64,000 nt of DNA from an uncultured Fidelibacterota bacterium (GTDB taxonomy: Bacteria > Fidelibacterota > Marinisomatia > Marinisomatales > TCS55), in the NCBI GenBank assembly GCA_913049685.1, contig CAJWZD010000010.1:1-64000 (forward strand). The letters are read 5' to 3'. Below the pieces are notes generated by a model. It worked only from the letters and a program-made list of their open reading frames with translations, searched no databases and was not told the DNA's origin. Numbering within the stretch: position 1 is the first letter of the stretch; each line of letters begins with the position of its first letter. The position numbers were made by a program, and so were the translations under genes. Shown in pieces: positions 53,192-64,000 of the stretch.

Positions 53192-54433
53192 ATGGCTAAC
53201 AAGGTAAATAACAAAAAAGCAAGCGACGATCAATTCAATAGGGCAGCAGATTTAATCGGTCTCGATGAAAAAACTCGATTATCATTAAATGTACCGGATA
53301 GAGAGCTAATGGTAGAGGTTCCTTTAAGAAAAGACGATGGTTCATTGGAAAGTTACCGCGGATACAGAGTACAACATAATAATTCCAGAGGTCCTTTTAA
53401 AGGTGGAATTAGATTTCATGAAGAAGTCGATCTTGATGAAGTAAGGTCGCTTGCAGCTTTGATGACCTGGAAAACTGCGTTAGTCGATATACCTTATGGT
53501 GGAGGAAAGGGTGGTATTTCCGTAGACCCATCCAAATTATCTGCTCTAGAATTAGAAAGATTGTCCAGGCGTTTTTTTCGAGCAATTAACCCTATTATTG
53601 GCGTAAACAGAGATATTCCAGCACCTGACGTGAATACAAATCCCCAAATAATGGCTTGGTTTATGGATGAATATGGAATGATTAATGGACATACTCCTGG
53701 AATTGTTACCGGTAAACCCGTAGAACTAGGAGGTTCATTAGGCAGAAATGCTGCAACAGGCAGAGGTACAGCAATAATTGCTCGTGAAACAGCAAATCTT
53801 TTAAATATGGATTTAAAAGGAGCAAAAGTTGTTATTCAAGGCTTTGGTAACGTAGGGTCTTTTGCAGGAAATTTTTTGAATGAGATGGGTTCAAAGATCA
53901 TTGCTGTTAGCGATGTGAATGGTGGCTTATTTGATCCTGAAGGTCTTGACGTACCATCTTTAATCAAACATAATGAAAAAAATAAAACCATTAAAGGTTT
54001 TAATCAAGGAAAGGCAATTTCTAATGATGATATCCTTAATGTAGATTGTGATTTTTTAATACCCGCTGCTCTTGGAGGTGTTATTCATAAGATGAACGTT
54101 GATAAGCTGAATTGTAAAGTCATTATTGAGGCTGCAAATGGACCAGTTACTCCTCCAGCAGACGATATATTATTTAAAAAAGGTATTCATGTAATTCCTG
54201 ATATTTTAACAAATGCAGGAGGAGTTACTGTATCTTATTTTGAATGGGTACAAAACCTTCAGCAATTCCAATGGACTGAAGATGAAGTAAACGCTAAGCT
54301 GGAAGACAAAATGGTGGCAGCTTTCCATGAGGTAAGCAGCATGATGAAATCAAAGAACACTTCAATGAGAATGGCTGCTTTTGCGGTCGCGATTGATAGA
54401 GTGGCTAAGAGTTTTGAATTAAGAGGCGTTTAA
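53192..54433 (+). CDS. gdhA: Glutamate dehydrogenase
   Basis: A 413-aa Glu/Leu/Phe/Val dehydrogenase. Substrate domain GPFKGGIRFHEEVDLDEVRSLAALMTWKTALVDIPYGGGKGGI contains the catalytic Lys; the dinucleotide fold has GFGNVGSFAGNFLNEMG, and EAANGPVTPPAD and NAGGVTVSYFEW follow. Hexamer-size enzyme interconverting glutamate and 2-oxoglutarate. A strong ribosome site (AAGGAG) precedes the ATG. It stands 18 nt after the Usp gene. Confidence 0.94.
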   Translation: MANKVNNKKASDDQFNRAADLIGLDEKTRLSLNVPDRELMVEVPLRKDDGSLESYRGYRVQHNNSRGPFKGGIRFHEEVDLDEVRSLAALMTWKTALVDIPYGGGKGGISVDPSKLSALELERLSRRFFRAINPIIGVNRDIPAPDVNTNPQIMAWFMDEYGMINGHTPGIVTGKPVELGGSLGRNAATGRGTAIIARETANLLNMDLKGAKVVIQGFGNVGSFAGNFLNEMGSKIIAVSDVNGGLFDPEGLDVPSLIKHNEKNKTIKGFNQGKAISNDDILNVDCDFLIPAALGGVIHKMNVDKLNCKVIIEAANGPVTPPADDILFKKGIHVIPDILTNAGGVTVSYFEWVQNLQQFQWTEDEVNAKLEDKMVAAFHEVSSMMKSKNTSMRMAAFAVAIDRVAKSFELRGV

Positions 54434-54552
54434 AAATCATATATTAAGCTTGTGGGGTTATAAAAAGCGTCACTATTTATTGTGTGAACCAAAAACAGTT
54501 ATTAATTTATAGTATTGTATACGTTTCGTTAAAACAATTTTGAGGAGAATTC

Positions 54553-55332
54553 ATGGAATTAGTTTCGTCTATAGCTAGATGGCTTCATATCATTGCAGGT
54601 GTGATGTGGATAGGTTTATTATATTTTTTCAACTTTATAAATGCGCATTTTGCAGCAACCCTTGACGGAGATTCAAAGAAAAAAGTTGTACCAGAATTGA
54701 TGCCTCGAGCCCTTTATTGGTTCAGATGGGGAGCCGCCTGGACATGGGTAACAGGCATAGTGCTTATTGGATTAGTTTATCATCGCGGTGGACTTATGTT
54801 TGAAGACGATTATGGATGGGGCGCCTCCGCAATAATCATGACGGCGTTCACCTTCCTTGCTGTTTTTGCATATGATTATTTATATAAAACCGGACTTGCT
54901 TCAAACGTGAGGCTTATAACAATTATTAGCTTCGTTTTGACTGGAGCTACCGTTTATTTAATGAAAGAATGGGCTGGATTCAGTTATAGAGCATTCAATA
55001 TTCACCTAGGTGCGCTATTTGGCACTAATATGGCATTCAATGTATGGTTTAGAATATGGCCAGCTCAACGAAAAATCATTACTGCAATTAAAAATGGTGA
55101 AGCGCCAGATTCAAATTTGGTGGCTTTGGCTGGATTAAGATCAAAACATAATACCTATATGAGCGTACCACTGATTTGGACAATGATGAATCAACACACT
55201 ATTGCTCTTGCAGGAGGAAATTTCGGCATTACCTCTTCAACAAATTGGCTAGTCCTTATGATAATTGTGGCAGTTGGTTGGCACATTGTTTTCCAATTAT
55301 ATAAGAAATCTGGCAAAATACAGGGTTTTTAA
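54553..55332 (+). CDS. PuuD-like (urate hydroxylase N-terminal domain) membrane protein
   Basis: A 259-aa protein with about seven helices. The start ARWLHIIAGVMWIGLLYFFNFINA and ELMPRALYWFRWGAAWTWVTG match the PuuD/DUF989 membrane domain. Cytochrome-c-containing PuuD proteins oxidise urate; here the C-terminal heme c domain (CxxCH) is absent, so the reaction is unproven. Ribosome site GAGGAG precedes the ATG. It is alone, between gdhA and the perR-katG operon. Confidence 0.68.
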   Translation: MELVSSIARWLHIIAGVMWIGLLYFFNFINAHFAATLDGDSKKKVVPELMPRALYWFRWGAAWTWVTGIVLIGLVYHRGGLMFEDDYGWGASAIIMTAFTFLAVFAYDYLYKTGLASNVRLITIISFVLTGATVYLMKEWAGFSYRAFNIHLGALFGTNMAFNVWFRIWPAQRKIITAIKNGEAPDSNLVALAGLRSKHNTYMSVPLIWTMMNQHTIALAGGNFGITSSTNWLVLMIIVAVGWHIVFQLYKKSGKIQGF

Positions 55333-55390
55333 AATTTTTTTAAATAGAATTATACACTGAGTCTATTAAGTAAAATTGCTGAATAACTTC

Positions 55391-55423
55391 AAAAATAAAT
55401 AGTAATAATTACTATTTATTTTT
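55391..55423. promoter_or_regulatory. PerR/Fur-type operator palindrome before perR-katG
   Basis: Two perfect 16-bp arms (AAAAATAAATAGTAAT and its complement) flank a single central A at 55407, a 33-bp palindrome 11 bp before the perR start. Its core TAGTAAT-A-ATTACTA is a 7-1-7 inverted repeat of the PerR/Fur class. It probably mediates autoregulation and peroxide control of katG. Confidence 0.8.
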
Positions 55424-55434
55424 TAATTTAACCT

Positions 55435-57985
<2,551 letters not shown>

Positions 57986-57993
57986 TTTGAAAA

Positions 57994-58040
57994 GATTATG
58001 CTGTGCCTCTAATTTTCGCACAGCATAATCTTACTTTTTT
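57994..58040 (+). terminator. Intrinsic terminator after katG
   Basis: GATTATGCTGTGC (57994-58006) pairs perfectly with GCACAGCATAATC (58018-58030) over an 11-nt loop, followed by TTACTTTTTT. It ends the perR-katG transcript. Confidence 0.9.
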
Positions 58041-58079
58041 AAATTTTTACATAATTATTTTAATTGAAAGGGGAAATTT

Positions 58080-58592
58080 ATGGAAAAGATTGGAATGTTC
58101 TGGGGAAGTACGACTGGTAACCAGGAGGAAGCAGCTAAATTTTTAACAGACTATATGGTGTCTGAAGGATTTGAAATAGATTCTTATGATATAAAGTCAA
58201 CAGATCCATCAAAAATGCTTGATTATTCTCAGCTAATTATTGGATGTCCAACATGGAATGTTGGAGAGCTGCAAGAAGACTGGGAAAAAGTTTTTGAGGC
58301 TTATAAAAAGCTAGATTTTAGCGGTAAAACCGCAGCATTTTTTGGATGCGGAGATCAGGTTGGCTATAGTGACAATTTCCTCGATGCTATTGGATTTCTA
58401 GCAAAGCCATTTGTTGAAAATGGTGGTAATCTCATAGGTAAATGGTCAACAGAAGGATACGAGTTTGATGCCTCCGAAGCACTAGATGGCGATGAATTTC
58501 TTGGGCTAGGTCTAGATAATGATAATCAAGAAGATGAAAGTGAAGAGCGGATGATTATTTGGGCTGAACTAATACGAGATGACTTTAAATAA
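58080..58592 (+). CDS. fldA: Long-chain flavodoxin
   Basis: A 170-aa flavodoxin. The FMN phosphate loop is IGMFWGSTTGNQEEAAKFL, the W loop is GCPTWNVGELQEDWE, and the Y loop is FFGCGDQVGYSDNFLDAIG; the long-chain insert is present. It replaces ferredoxin as electron carrier under low iron or oxidative stress, which fits its place after perR-katG. GGGGAAATTT before the ATG holds the ribosome site. Confidence 0.93.
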   Translation: MEKIGMFWGSTTGNQEEAAKFLTDYMVSEGFEIDSYDIKSTDPSKMLDYSQLIIGCPTWNVGELQEDWEKVFEAYKKLDFSGKTAAFFGCGDQVGYSDNFLDAIGFLAKPFVENGGNLIGKWSTEGYEFDASEALDGDEFLGLGLDNDNQEDESEERMIIWAELIRDDFK

Positions 58593-58702
58593 AGCCTGAT
58601 TTTTAAGAATTTTTACTTTAAAACCTTTCCTTTTCAATATACCTGTTATATTTGTAAATTCTCCCTTCGAGGTATTGCAAATTTCTATAGGATCAATATA
58701 AT

Positions 58703-59134
58703 ATGTCTAAATGGACAAAAGAGCGTTTCATTGAAGATTTACGCAACAGATGTTCGCGTGAAATAGCGAAAATTGGTGAAAAAATTATTGAATTTTCAGA
58801 TACACATGCTTCAGAGGTAACATGGGGCAGGGGCGGTGATCACGGAACATTCACCTTCCGATCTGATTCAGATGTGGGTATGCTTCCACTTTTTCACATG
58901 ACTTCTGAGGGACAGATCAATTTTCAAATAAATTTTATGCGAGAAAAGGATTTGCCTAAACAGGTTATGCGAGATCTTATCGTTAAAATGGAGGCAAATT
59001 TTTTGAGAGACTATGATATAGAATCTTACCCTGTTGATGTTTATGAAGAGATGGAATACTTGTTCCACACGTATTCGCAAGTTGACAAATTTCTCGGTGC
59101 GATCGAGGGTTGTGTGTATCGCTTAAAACAATAG
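58703..59134 (+). CDS. Conserved-looking hypothetical protein (143 aa)
   Basis: A 143-aa soluble protein, mostly helical at both ends with a beta centre (HGTFTFRSDSDVGMLPLF, INFQINFM). No signal peptide, membrane helix or motif I recognise. Codon use looks like the neighbours. The VKOR-like gene starts 2 nt after its stop, so it is probably in one operon with it and the zinc-ribbon gene. Confidence 0.7.
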   Translation: MSKWTKERFIEDLRNRCSREIAKIGEKIIEFSDTHASEVTWGRGGDHGTFTFRSDSDVGMLPLFHMTSEGQINFQINFMREKDLPKQVMRDLIVKMEANFLRDYDIESYPVDVYEEMEYLFHTYSQVDKFLGAIEGCVYRLKQ

Positions 59135-59136
59135 AG

Positions 59137-59562
59137 TTGGAGTACTATTTAAATTTTTCTAGCGCCCTATTAACTTTCATTGCAGGGATGCTATCTATTT
59201 ATTTTTACGGTGTATATTCGAAGATTCTTTCCTATGATCAAAAAATAATACCCAAATTTTTTCAGTTGTCAAATGGGGAATGTACTTCAATTATTGATAG
59301 TAGTTACGGAAGACTGGCGGGGGCTCCAAATGCACTTGTAGGTTCAATTTATCTAGTTATTCATGCAGTACTTTTAATAGTGGCAGGCTACAAAATAATC
59401 AATCAAATAATACCTTTCTTTTTAAGTCTTGCTTCGCTTGTTGTAGGTATTTACCTCATTTATGGATTAATTAAATTAAAAATTAAATGCAGAATTTGTA
59501 TTTCAGTTCATGTAATTAATTTCACAGTATTTCTTTTGCAAATACCCTTGATCGTAATATGA
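59137..59562 (+). CDS. VKOR-family membrane oxidoreductase-like protein
   Basis: A 141-aa protein with four helices resembling vitamin K epoxide reductase, which re-oxidises DsbA-like proteins through quinone. The catalytic CxxC lies in KCRICISVHVINF, and GECTSIIDSSYGRLAGAPNALVGSIYL matches the loop-Cys region, though only one of the usual two loop cysteines is present. TTG start at 59137, 2 nt after the previous stop; an earlier TTG at 59110 has no spaced ribosome site. It overlaps the zinc-ribbon gene by 4 nt. Confidence 0.72.
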   Translation: MEYYLNFSSALLTFIAGMLSIYFYGVYSKILSYDQKIIPKFFQLSNGECTSIIDSSYGRLAGAPNALVGSIYLVIHAVLLIVAGYKIINQIIPFFLSLASLVVGIYLIYGLIKLKIKCRICISVHVINFTVFLLQIPLIVI

Positions 59563-59750
59563 ATTTAGGCTTTTACTTTATACTGGCTATTTTTTTTATA
59601 TTGATATTTTTTGCTGTCATGATCGCAAAATCAGCAACTGGGCAGGAAATTTATTCTGATATAAATATCGAAGAGTGGCTATGTCCAAATTGTGGCTTTG
59701 AAGTTCAAGCTGGTGATATATGTATATACTGCGACACCCCTAAAGAATGA
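59559..59750 (+). CDS. Small membrane-anchored zinc-ribbon protein
   Basis: A 63-aa protein: one membrane helix (about 5-25), then a zinc-ribbon WLCPNCGFEVQAGDICIYCDTPKE with two CxxC pairs. It starts in an ATGA overlap with the VKOR-like gene. The ribbon likely faces the cytoplasm or periplasm and binds zinc. Function unknown; coupling with a disulfide enzyme may be relevant. Confidence 0.72.
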   Translation: MNLGFYFILAIFFILIFFAVMIAKSATGQEIYSDINIEEWLCPNCGFEVQAGDICIYCDTPKE

Positions 59751-59813
59751 AAAATAAAATTATCTATTAAGTAAATTTAGATACTATATTTCAAACCCGA
59801 ATTTTGCAATAAT

Positions 59814-61100
59814 ATGAATATAACTATAACAGAAAAAAATACCTTTTCCCGTGAGTTTTTTATTGATATACCTTGGACTGAAATAGATCAAGACTTTAAT
59901 AAATTTACCGTAGATTTTTCTAAAAAAATAAAAATACCAGGATTTCGTCCTGGAAAAGTTCCTAAAAAGGTGTTAATGGACAGATTTCAACCTTCGATAG
60001 AGGCAGAGTTTGTTGAGAATACTGTTAATAAGTATTATTCAAAAGCCATTGAAGAAAAGGAAATCACACCTGTAAATCAGGGAAGCGTAAGTGATATTGA
60101 TTTTAAATTTGAGAGTCATTTTAAGTTTAAGGTCGCTTTTGAAGTAGAGCCAGAAATCACTATTCCAAGGCTAAAGAAGAACTCGTTCAAGATAGAAAAA
60201 AGCGAATATGTCATGGATGAGATTGATTTAGAGATGGCCATTGAGGATGTTCGTATGAGAAATGCTGACATTCAAAGCGTTGAAAGTGGATCTAAAGTTG
60301 ATGACTTTATAATCTGCGATCTTCAAGAGATAGACGATTCAGGGATTGCTATCATTGGTGAAAAGTTAGAAACTAAGTACATAAAAATTGGCCAACCTCC
60401 ATTTGACGGTGACAATCAAGAGAAGCTTTTAAATTTAAAGCCTCAGCAAAAAGTAAATATTAAAATCCCTAAAGGTGAGCAAGGGGAGCTAGCTAGTTAC
60501 GAACTTCTTGTAAAAAATGTAGAACGACAAGTTCTTCCTGAACTAAATAATGATTTTGTTAAAAAAGCTGATCCTCAATCAAAAAATATCGATGAGTTTA
60601 AAGATAATGTGCGTCGAAAAATTCAAGATGCATACGACCAGAGATCAGAAGAGGCGTTCACTCAACAATTATGCGATGCAGTTATTGATAAGGTTAAACC
60701 AGAATTTCCTCAATCAATGGCTGATTCCTATCTTAATCATATGGTTAACGACGTGATGAGTAGAAATCAAGGGCAATTAGAGCTTGAAAAGGTACGTGAG
60801 ACCTATAAACCAATTGCGGAGCAAACCCTAAAATGGTATTTAATACGAAAAGCAGTAGTTCGAGAGCAATCCTTTAAAGTAGAAAAAGAAGAAATAAAGC
60901 AATTTATTGAAGATAAAAAAACTGAAAATCCTCAACAGGAAAAAGAAATAGATAAGTTTTATAAGAAACCAAGTAATCGAGATCGTGTTGAAGACAATTT
61001 AGTTGAAAAGAAAGTTTTGACATATTTAACCGAATTTGCAAAGATTAAAGATGTTAAAATCAACACAAAAGACCTTCGAAATAAATCCGAGGCAAGATAG
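59814..61100 (+). CDS. tig: Trigger factor (ribosome-associated chaperone)
   Basis: A 428-aa trigger factor. The N-terminal ribosome-binding domain holds [19 protein letters not shown] (ribosome signature GFRxGKxP). The middle PPIase-like region (about 150-240) is degenerate ([20 protein letters not shown]), and the helical C-terminal arms follow. It is the first gene of tig-clpP-clpX, the common bacterial order. ClpP begins 4 nt after the stop. Confidence 0.93.
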   Translation: MNITITEKNTFSREFFIDIPWTEIDQDFNKFTVDFSKKIKIPGFRPGKVPKKVLMDRFQPSIEAEFVENTVNKYYSKAIEEKEITPVNQGSVSDIDFKFESHFKFKVAFEVEPEITIPRLKKNSFKIEKSEYVMDEIDLEMAIEDVRMRNADIQSVESGSKVDDFIICDLQEIDDSGIAIIGEKLETKYIKIGQPPFDGDNQEKLLNLKPQQKVNIKIPKGEQGELASYELLVKNVERQVLPELNNDFVKKADPQSKNIDEFKDNVRRKIQDAYDQRSEEAFTQQLCDAVIDKVKPEFPQSMADSYLNHMVNDVMSRNQGQLELEKVRETYKPIAEQTLKWYLIRKAVVREQSFKVEKEEIKQFIEDKKTENPQQEKEIDKFYKKPSNRDRVEDNLVEKKVLTYLTEFAKIKDVKINTKDLRNKSEAR

Positions 61101-61104
61101 ATCT

Positions 61105-61707
61105 ATGAATAAAAAACAATATAATCAATTAGTCCCAATGGTAGTCGAGCAAACTGGAGGTTATGAAAGAGCCTACGATATTTATTCTCGACTATTAAAA
61201 GAGAGAATTATTTTTCTAGGAACACCTATTGATGACAACGTTGCTTCCTTAATCATTGCGCAATTGCTTTTTCTTGAAGCAGATGACAGCGAAAAAGATA
61301 TCTACTTATATATTAATTCTCCAGGAGGAATCATAACCTCAGGAATGGGAATATATGATACTATGAATTATATCAAACCTGACGTCGCCACTATTTGTAT
61401 GGGGCAAGCAGCAAGCATGGGCGCTTTTTTACTAGCTGGGGGAGCTAAAGGAAAAAGATCCGCTCTTCCAAATTCTAGGATTATGATCCATCAGCCGCTT
61501 GGAGGAGCTGAAGGGCAAGCATCTGATATTAAAATATTGTCAGATGAGATTTTAAGGTTGCGAGAAAAGTTGAATTCAATTCTTTCAAAAAATACCAAAC
61601 AAAGTCTCAAAAAAATTGAAAAAGACACAGATCGCAATTTCTTTATGAGTTCAGATGAAGCTAAAAAATATGGACTTATCGATACCATTCTTGATAAGAG
61701 AAAATAA
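61105..61707 (+). CDS. clpP: ATP-dependent Clp protease proteolytic subunit
   Basis: A 200-aa ClpP. Catalytic S104 is in [14 protein letters not shown] and H129 in [10 protein letters not shown]; the Asp lies further C-terminal near [13 protein letters not shown]. Start at 61105 ([16 protein letters not shown]) gives the usual N-terminus; the frame extends upstream into tig without supporting signals. It forms the tetradecamer protease with ClpX, whose ATG overlaps its stop by 1 nt. Confidence 0.96.
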   Translation: MNKKQYNQLVPMVVEQTGGYERAYDIYSRLLKERIIFLGTPIDDNVASLIIAQLLFLEADDSEKDIYLYINSPGGIITSGMGIYDTMNYIKPDVATICMGQAASMGAFLLAGGAKGKRSALPNSRIMIHQPLGGAEGQASDIKILSDEILRLREKLNSILSKNTKQSLKKIEKDTDRNFFMSSDEAKKYGLIDTILDKRK

Positions 61708-62834
61708 TGCGTTCATCAAAAATTTCTTCATCTAACGAAGTAAGATCAAAAAAACAGTTCAGTGAATTCAATTTAATTCGTCCATCCGAAATTAAAAAAT
61801 ACCTCGATGAATACGTGATTGGCCAGGATAATGCAAAACGCGCATTAGCGGTTGCTGTATATAATCACTACAAAAGAATTTTATCAGATACTTCAGGCGA
61901 TGATGTCCAATTAGATAAAAGCAATATACTTATTTTAGGATCAACGGGCACTGGAAAAACACTAATAGCACAGACGCTTGCTAAGTTGCTTGATGTTCCC
62001 TTTGCAATAGCCGATGCTACAACGCTTACTGAGGCTGGTTATGTTGGTGAAGATGTTGAAAATATTTTAGTGAGGCTATTACAGGTAGCAAATTACGATG
62101 TATACAAAGCTCAAGCTGGTATTGTTTATATTGACGAAATAGATAAAGTTGGACGTAAAACTTCAAGCCCATCAATAACGCGTGATGTTTCTGGTGAAGG
62201 TGTTCAGCAAGCCTTACTTAAAATCCTTGAAGGAACTAATGCACAAATACCACCTAAAGGTGGTAGAAAACATCCCGAACAAAGTCTTATTTCAATAGAT
62301 ACTAAAAATATTTTATTTATATGTGGAGGTTCATTTGACGGCCTTTCTGGAATTATAAGCAAAAGAATCAATTCCGCTGAAATTGGTTTTGGCAAATCCT
62401 TGAAAAACAAATCAGTGGACGATGAAAATTTTGAAAAAGTATTACCTCAGGATTTGATACAGTATGGATTCATACCTGAGCTAATAGGTCGAATGCCTGT
62501 TATATCGTCTTTGAGTAATTTGGATGAAAAAAACTTACTTCGAGTGCTTTCAGAGCCTAAGAACTCTTTACTCAAGCAGTATAAAAAACTATTTATAATT
62601 GAAAATATTGATCTTGAGTTCCACAAAGATGCTCTTATCGAGATAGTTAAGCGCGCCATGAATTATAAGTCTGGCGCTCGAGCGCTGAGGTCTGTAATGG
62701 AGCTAACCATGCTTGATTTAATGTTCAATCTGCCTGAATTTTTTGATAGTGGGGTCCACAAAATTACCATTACAAAAGAATTTGTTACTTCTGGAAAAGA
62801 TCCAATCTTGCAAAAGCGCAGGAAGAGCGCATGA
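61707..62834 (+). CDS. clpX: ClpX AAA+ unfoldase lacking the zinc-binding N-domain
   Basis: A 375-aa ClpX. AAA+ core: [25 protein letters not shown], Walker [10 protein letters not shown], pore GYVGED, Walker [15 protein letters not shown] loop GGRKHPEQS, ClpP-binding loop EIGFGKS, and sensor-2 [10 protein letters not shown]. The core begins near residue 25, and no cysteines precede it, so the C4 zinc-binding domain (about 60 residues in E. coli) is missing. The TAATG overlap with clpP leaves no room for a longer start. The C-terminal AAA+ lid is complete. Confidence 0.95.
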   Translation: MRSSKISSSNEVRSKKQFSEFNLIRPSEIKKYLDEYVIGQDNAKRALAVAVYNHYKRILSDTSGDDVQLDKSNILILGSTGTGKTLIAQTLAKLLDVPFAIADATTLTEAGYVGEDVENILVRLLQVANYDVYKAQAGIVYIDEIDKVGRKTSSPSITRDVSGEGVQQALLKILEGTNAQIPPKGGRKHPEQSLISIDTKNILFICGGSFDGLSGIISKRINSAEIGFGKSLKNKSVDDENFEKVLPQDLIQYGFIPELIGRMPVISSLSNLDEKNLLRVLSEPKNSLLKQYKKLFIIENIDLEFHKDALIEIVKRAMNYKSGARALRSVMELTMLDLMFNLPEFFDSGVHKITITKEFVTSGKDPILQKRRKSA

Positions 62835-63916
62835 AACAAGAAATTATTATGAAGCGAAAGCATGTAAAATATTTTCTAGTGTTATATCTTACTCTAAACA
62901 CTCTCTTTGCACAACAAAAATACCTTGATGTTCAAGATATAAAGGAAGAGTGGAAGAATTTTACTTCATTTCAGCGTCAAGAATTAGTTGCTTACAATAC
63001 CTTTCTCTACAGCGAAGGATTTTATGAAAGGGCGCTTTTGGGATATTTTCAATATCTCTATAAATATCCAAAAGATGATTTAGAAATTGCAGCCTATTAT
63101 CAAATTGCAAAATGTTATGAAAAATTAGAAAATTGGGATTTAGCTAAAAATTACTATGTTAGGATAATTGATGAAAGCTCTCCTGGTGGATTGAACTCCA
63201 ATGCCGCCAAATATCAAATTCATCATATTGATTTAATAAATGAGAACTACAATAAAATCATAGAAAATACTATTGGCTCTAAAGATCCATATGAGCTGAT
63301 TTTTAGAGGTTATGCTCACTTTGAGAATTTAGAGTGGAAAGAATCAAGGCAATCCTTCCAAGCAGCAGAATCGATATTTGATCATAATCATTATTCAAAA
63401 TTAATTAAAGCTTGGTATAAGGCAATTAATACAGCCGAAAATGCACCATTAAAAAAGAGAACTCCCGCACTTTTATCATCACTATTTCCTGGTGGCGGAT
63501 TTATTTATTTAGATCAAAAGAAGAATGCAGTTGGATTGATATCCTCCACCATTTTGCTCTACTCTGCAACCTTTTCAATTATCAATGAAAATAAAAAAGG
63601 TGACATTATGCTAGCTATAAATAGGCAAAAAAATATACCATTAGATAGCGGATTTCAGCTTTTTGAAAACAACCCATCTATTTCGGAAAACTATTTGATT
63701 CCTAAAAGTATGAGCACATCTAAAAGGAGCCCTTCAGCAATAGCGACCCCTATAGCATTAGCATTAGGTTTGCAGTTTGCTAGCGGATGGAAATCTGTAA
63801 AAGATATAGATAATGCTAACAAAATACTGGTTAAGCGATTTACGAAAAGAGTTAGGTCTAAGCTTTCAATTTCTAGGTTTATGGACTACCCCTTTCCAGA
63901 GTTTATTATTAAATAA
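62831..63916 (+). CDS. Exported TPR-containing protein with DUF5683-like C-terminus
   Basis: A 361-aa envelope protein. Signal peptide (about 1-28, ends NTLFAQ), TPR-like helices (about 45-210; [43 protein letters not shown]), then a membrane-associated region (about 213-330) with [21 protein letters not shown] and GLQFASGW, like the DUF5683 family of Bacteroidota. Start at 62831 in an ATGA overlap with clpX has AGGAAGAG upstream; ATG at 62849 is possible. Function unknown. Confidence 0.72.
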   Translation: MKQEIIMKRKHVKYFLVLYLTLNTLFAQQKYLDVQDIKEEWKNFTSFQRQELVAYNTFLYSEGFYERALLGYFQYLYKYPKDDLEIAAYYQIAKCYEKLENWDLAKNYYVRIIDESSPGGLNSNAAKYQIHHIDLINENYNKIIENTIGSKDPYELIFRGYAHFENLEWKESRQSFQAAESIFDHNHYSKLIKAWYKAINTAENAPLKKRTPALLSSLFPGGGFIYLDQKKNAVGLISSTILLYSATFSIINENKKGDIMLAINRQKNIPLDSGFQLFENNPSISENYLIPKSMSTSKRSPSAIATPIALALGLQFASGWKSVKDIDNANKILVKRFTKRVRSKLSISRFMDYPFPEFIIK

Positions 63917-64000
63917 TTTATCCTTATTTAAATTATTTTAAGTATTTGAAAAAAATCATTGCTAACCCTTTATTAATTGATATAGTTTAGCAGGCTGTAT

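Overview
The window is AT-rich, densely packed bacterial DNA without tRNAs, rRNAs, insertion sequences, prophage genes or CRISPR arrays. It looks like a free-living marine diderm of the Bacteroidota/FCB neighbourhood. My best guess is Candidatus Marinimicrobia (SAR406), but no phylogenetic marker settles it. The reasons are outer-membrane TonB receptors with N-terminal carboxypeptidase-like domains, many surface lipoproteins, a C-terminal NYPNPFNPST-type sorting tail, a porin, heptosyltransferase-type LPS glycosylation, and short intergenic gaps with ATGA overlaps.

Phosphate block (about 0.5-22.1 kb). A PhoB/PhoR-like pair leads straight into four glycosyltransferase genes. Next come a small HD (p)ppGpp-hydrolase-like gene divergent from PPK2, then a porin plus beta-propeller lipoprotein (minus strand). 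After these are a Ppx/GppA - Na/Pi cotransporter - PhoU run, a lipoprotein with an EF-hand/dockerin-like loop, a large TonB receptor, an internally duplicated secreted beta-helix-like protein, and PsiE. Five promoters in this block carry the same element: two 11-bp direct repeats of the form nnGTTTAyAnn. That is the architecture of PhoB/PhoP boxes, so the block reads as one phosphate-starvation regulon that includes an undescribed outer-membrane trio.

Fatty-acid and iron block (22.1-32.7 kb). A minus-strand [12 protein letters not shown] beta-oxidation operon is divergent from a FecA-like receptor. The receptor has a Fur-like palindrome, a 13-bp leader hairpin and probably an ATT start codon. 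An M28 peptidase with a PDZ domain, a TolB-like beta-propeller protein and a truncated membrane-protein gene follow.

Heme block (32.8-41.2 kb). A TetR regulator and an HmuY-like lipoprotein face a compact hemC(D)-hemB-hemE-hemH-hemF-hemJ operon, which is divergent from a 5-aminolevulinate synthase (C4/Shemin route). The TetR promoter and the hemC/ALAS divergent promoter share an 18-of-23-base element, which suggests that this TetR protein controls heme synthesis.

Remainder (41.2-64 kb). A cobalamin riboswitch precedes a BtuG-like beta-propeller lipoprotein. Then come two secreted amidohydrolase-fold proteins, a LOG-family protein, the rpe-tkt-rpiB pentose-phosphate cluster, a DASS-type transporter with a tandem Usp protein, glutamate dehydrogenase and a PuuD-like membrane protein. 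A PerR-katG peroxide operon has a 33-bp operator palindrome. Flavodoxin, a VKOR-like protein and tig-clpP-clpX follow; this ClpX lacks the zinc-binding N-domain. The last gene is an envelope TPR protein.
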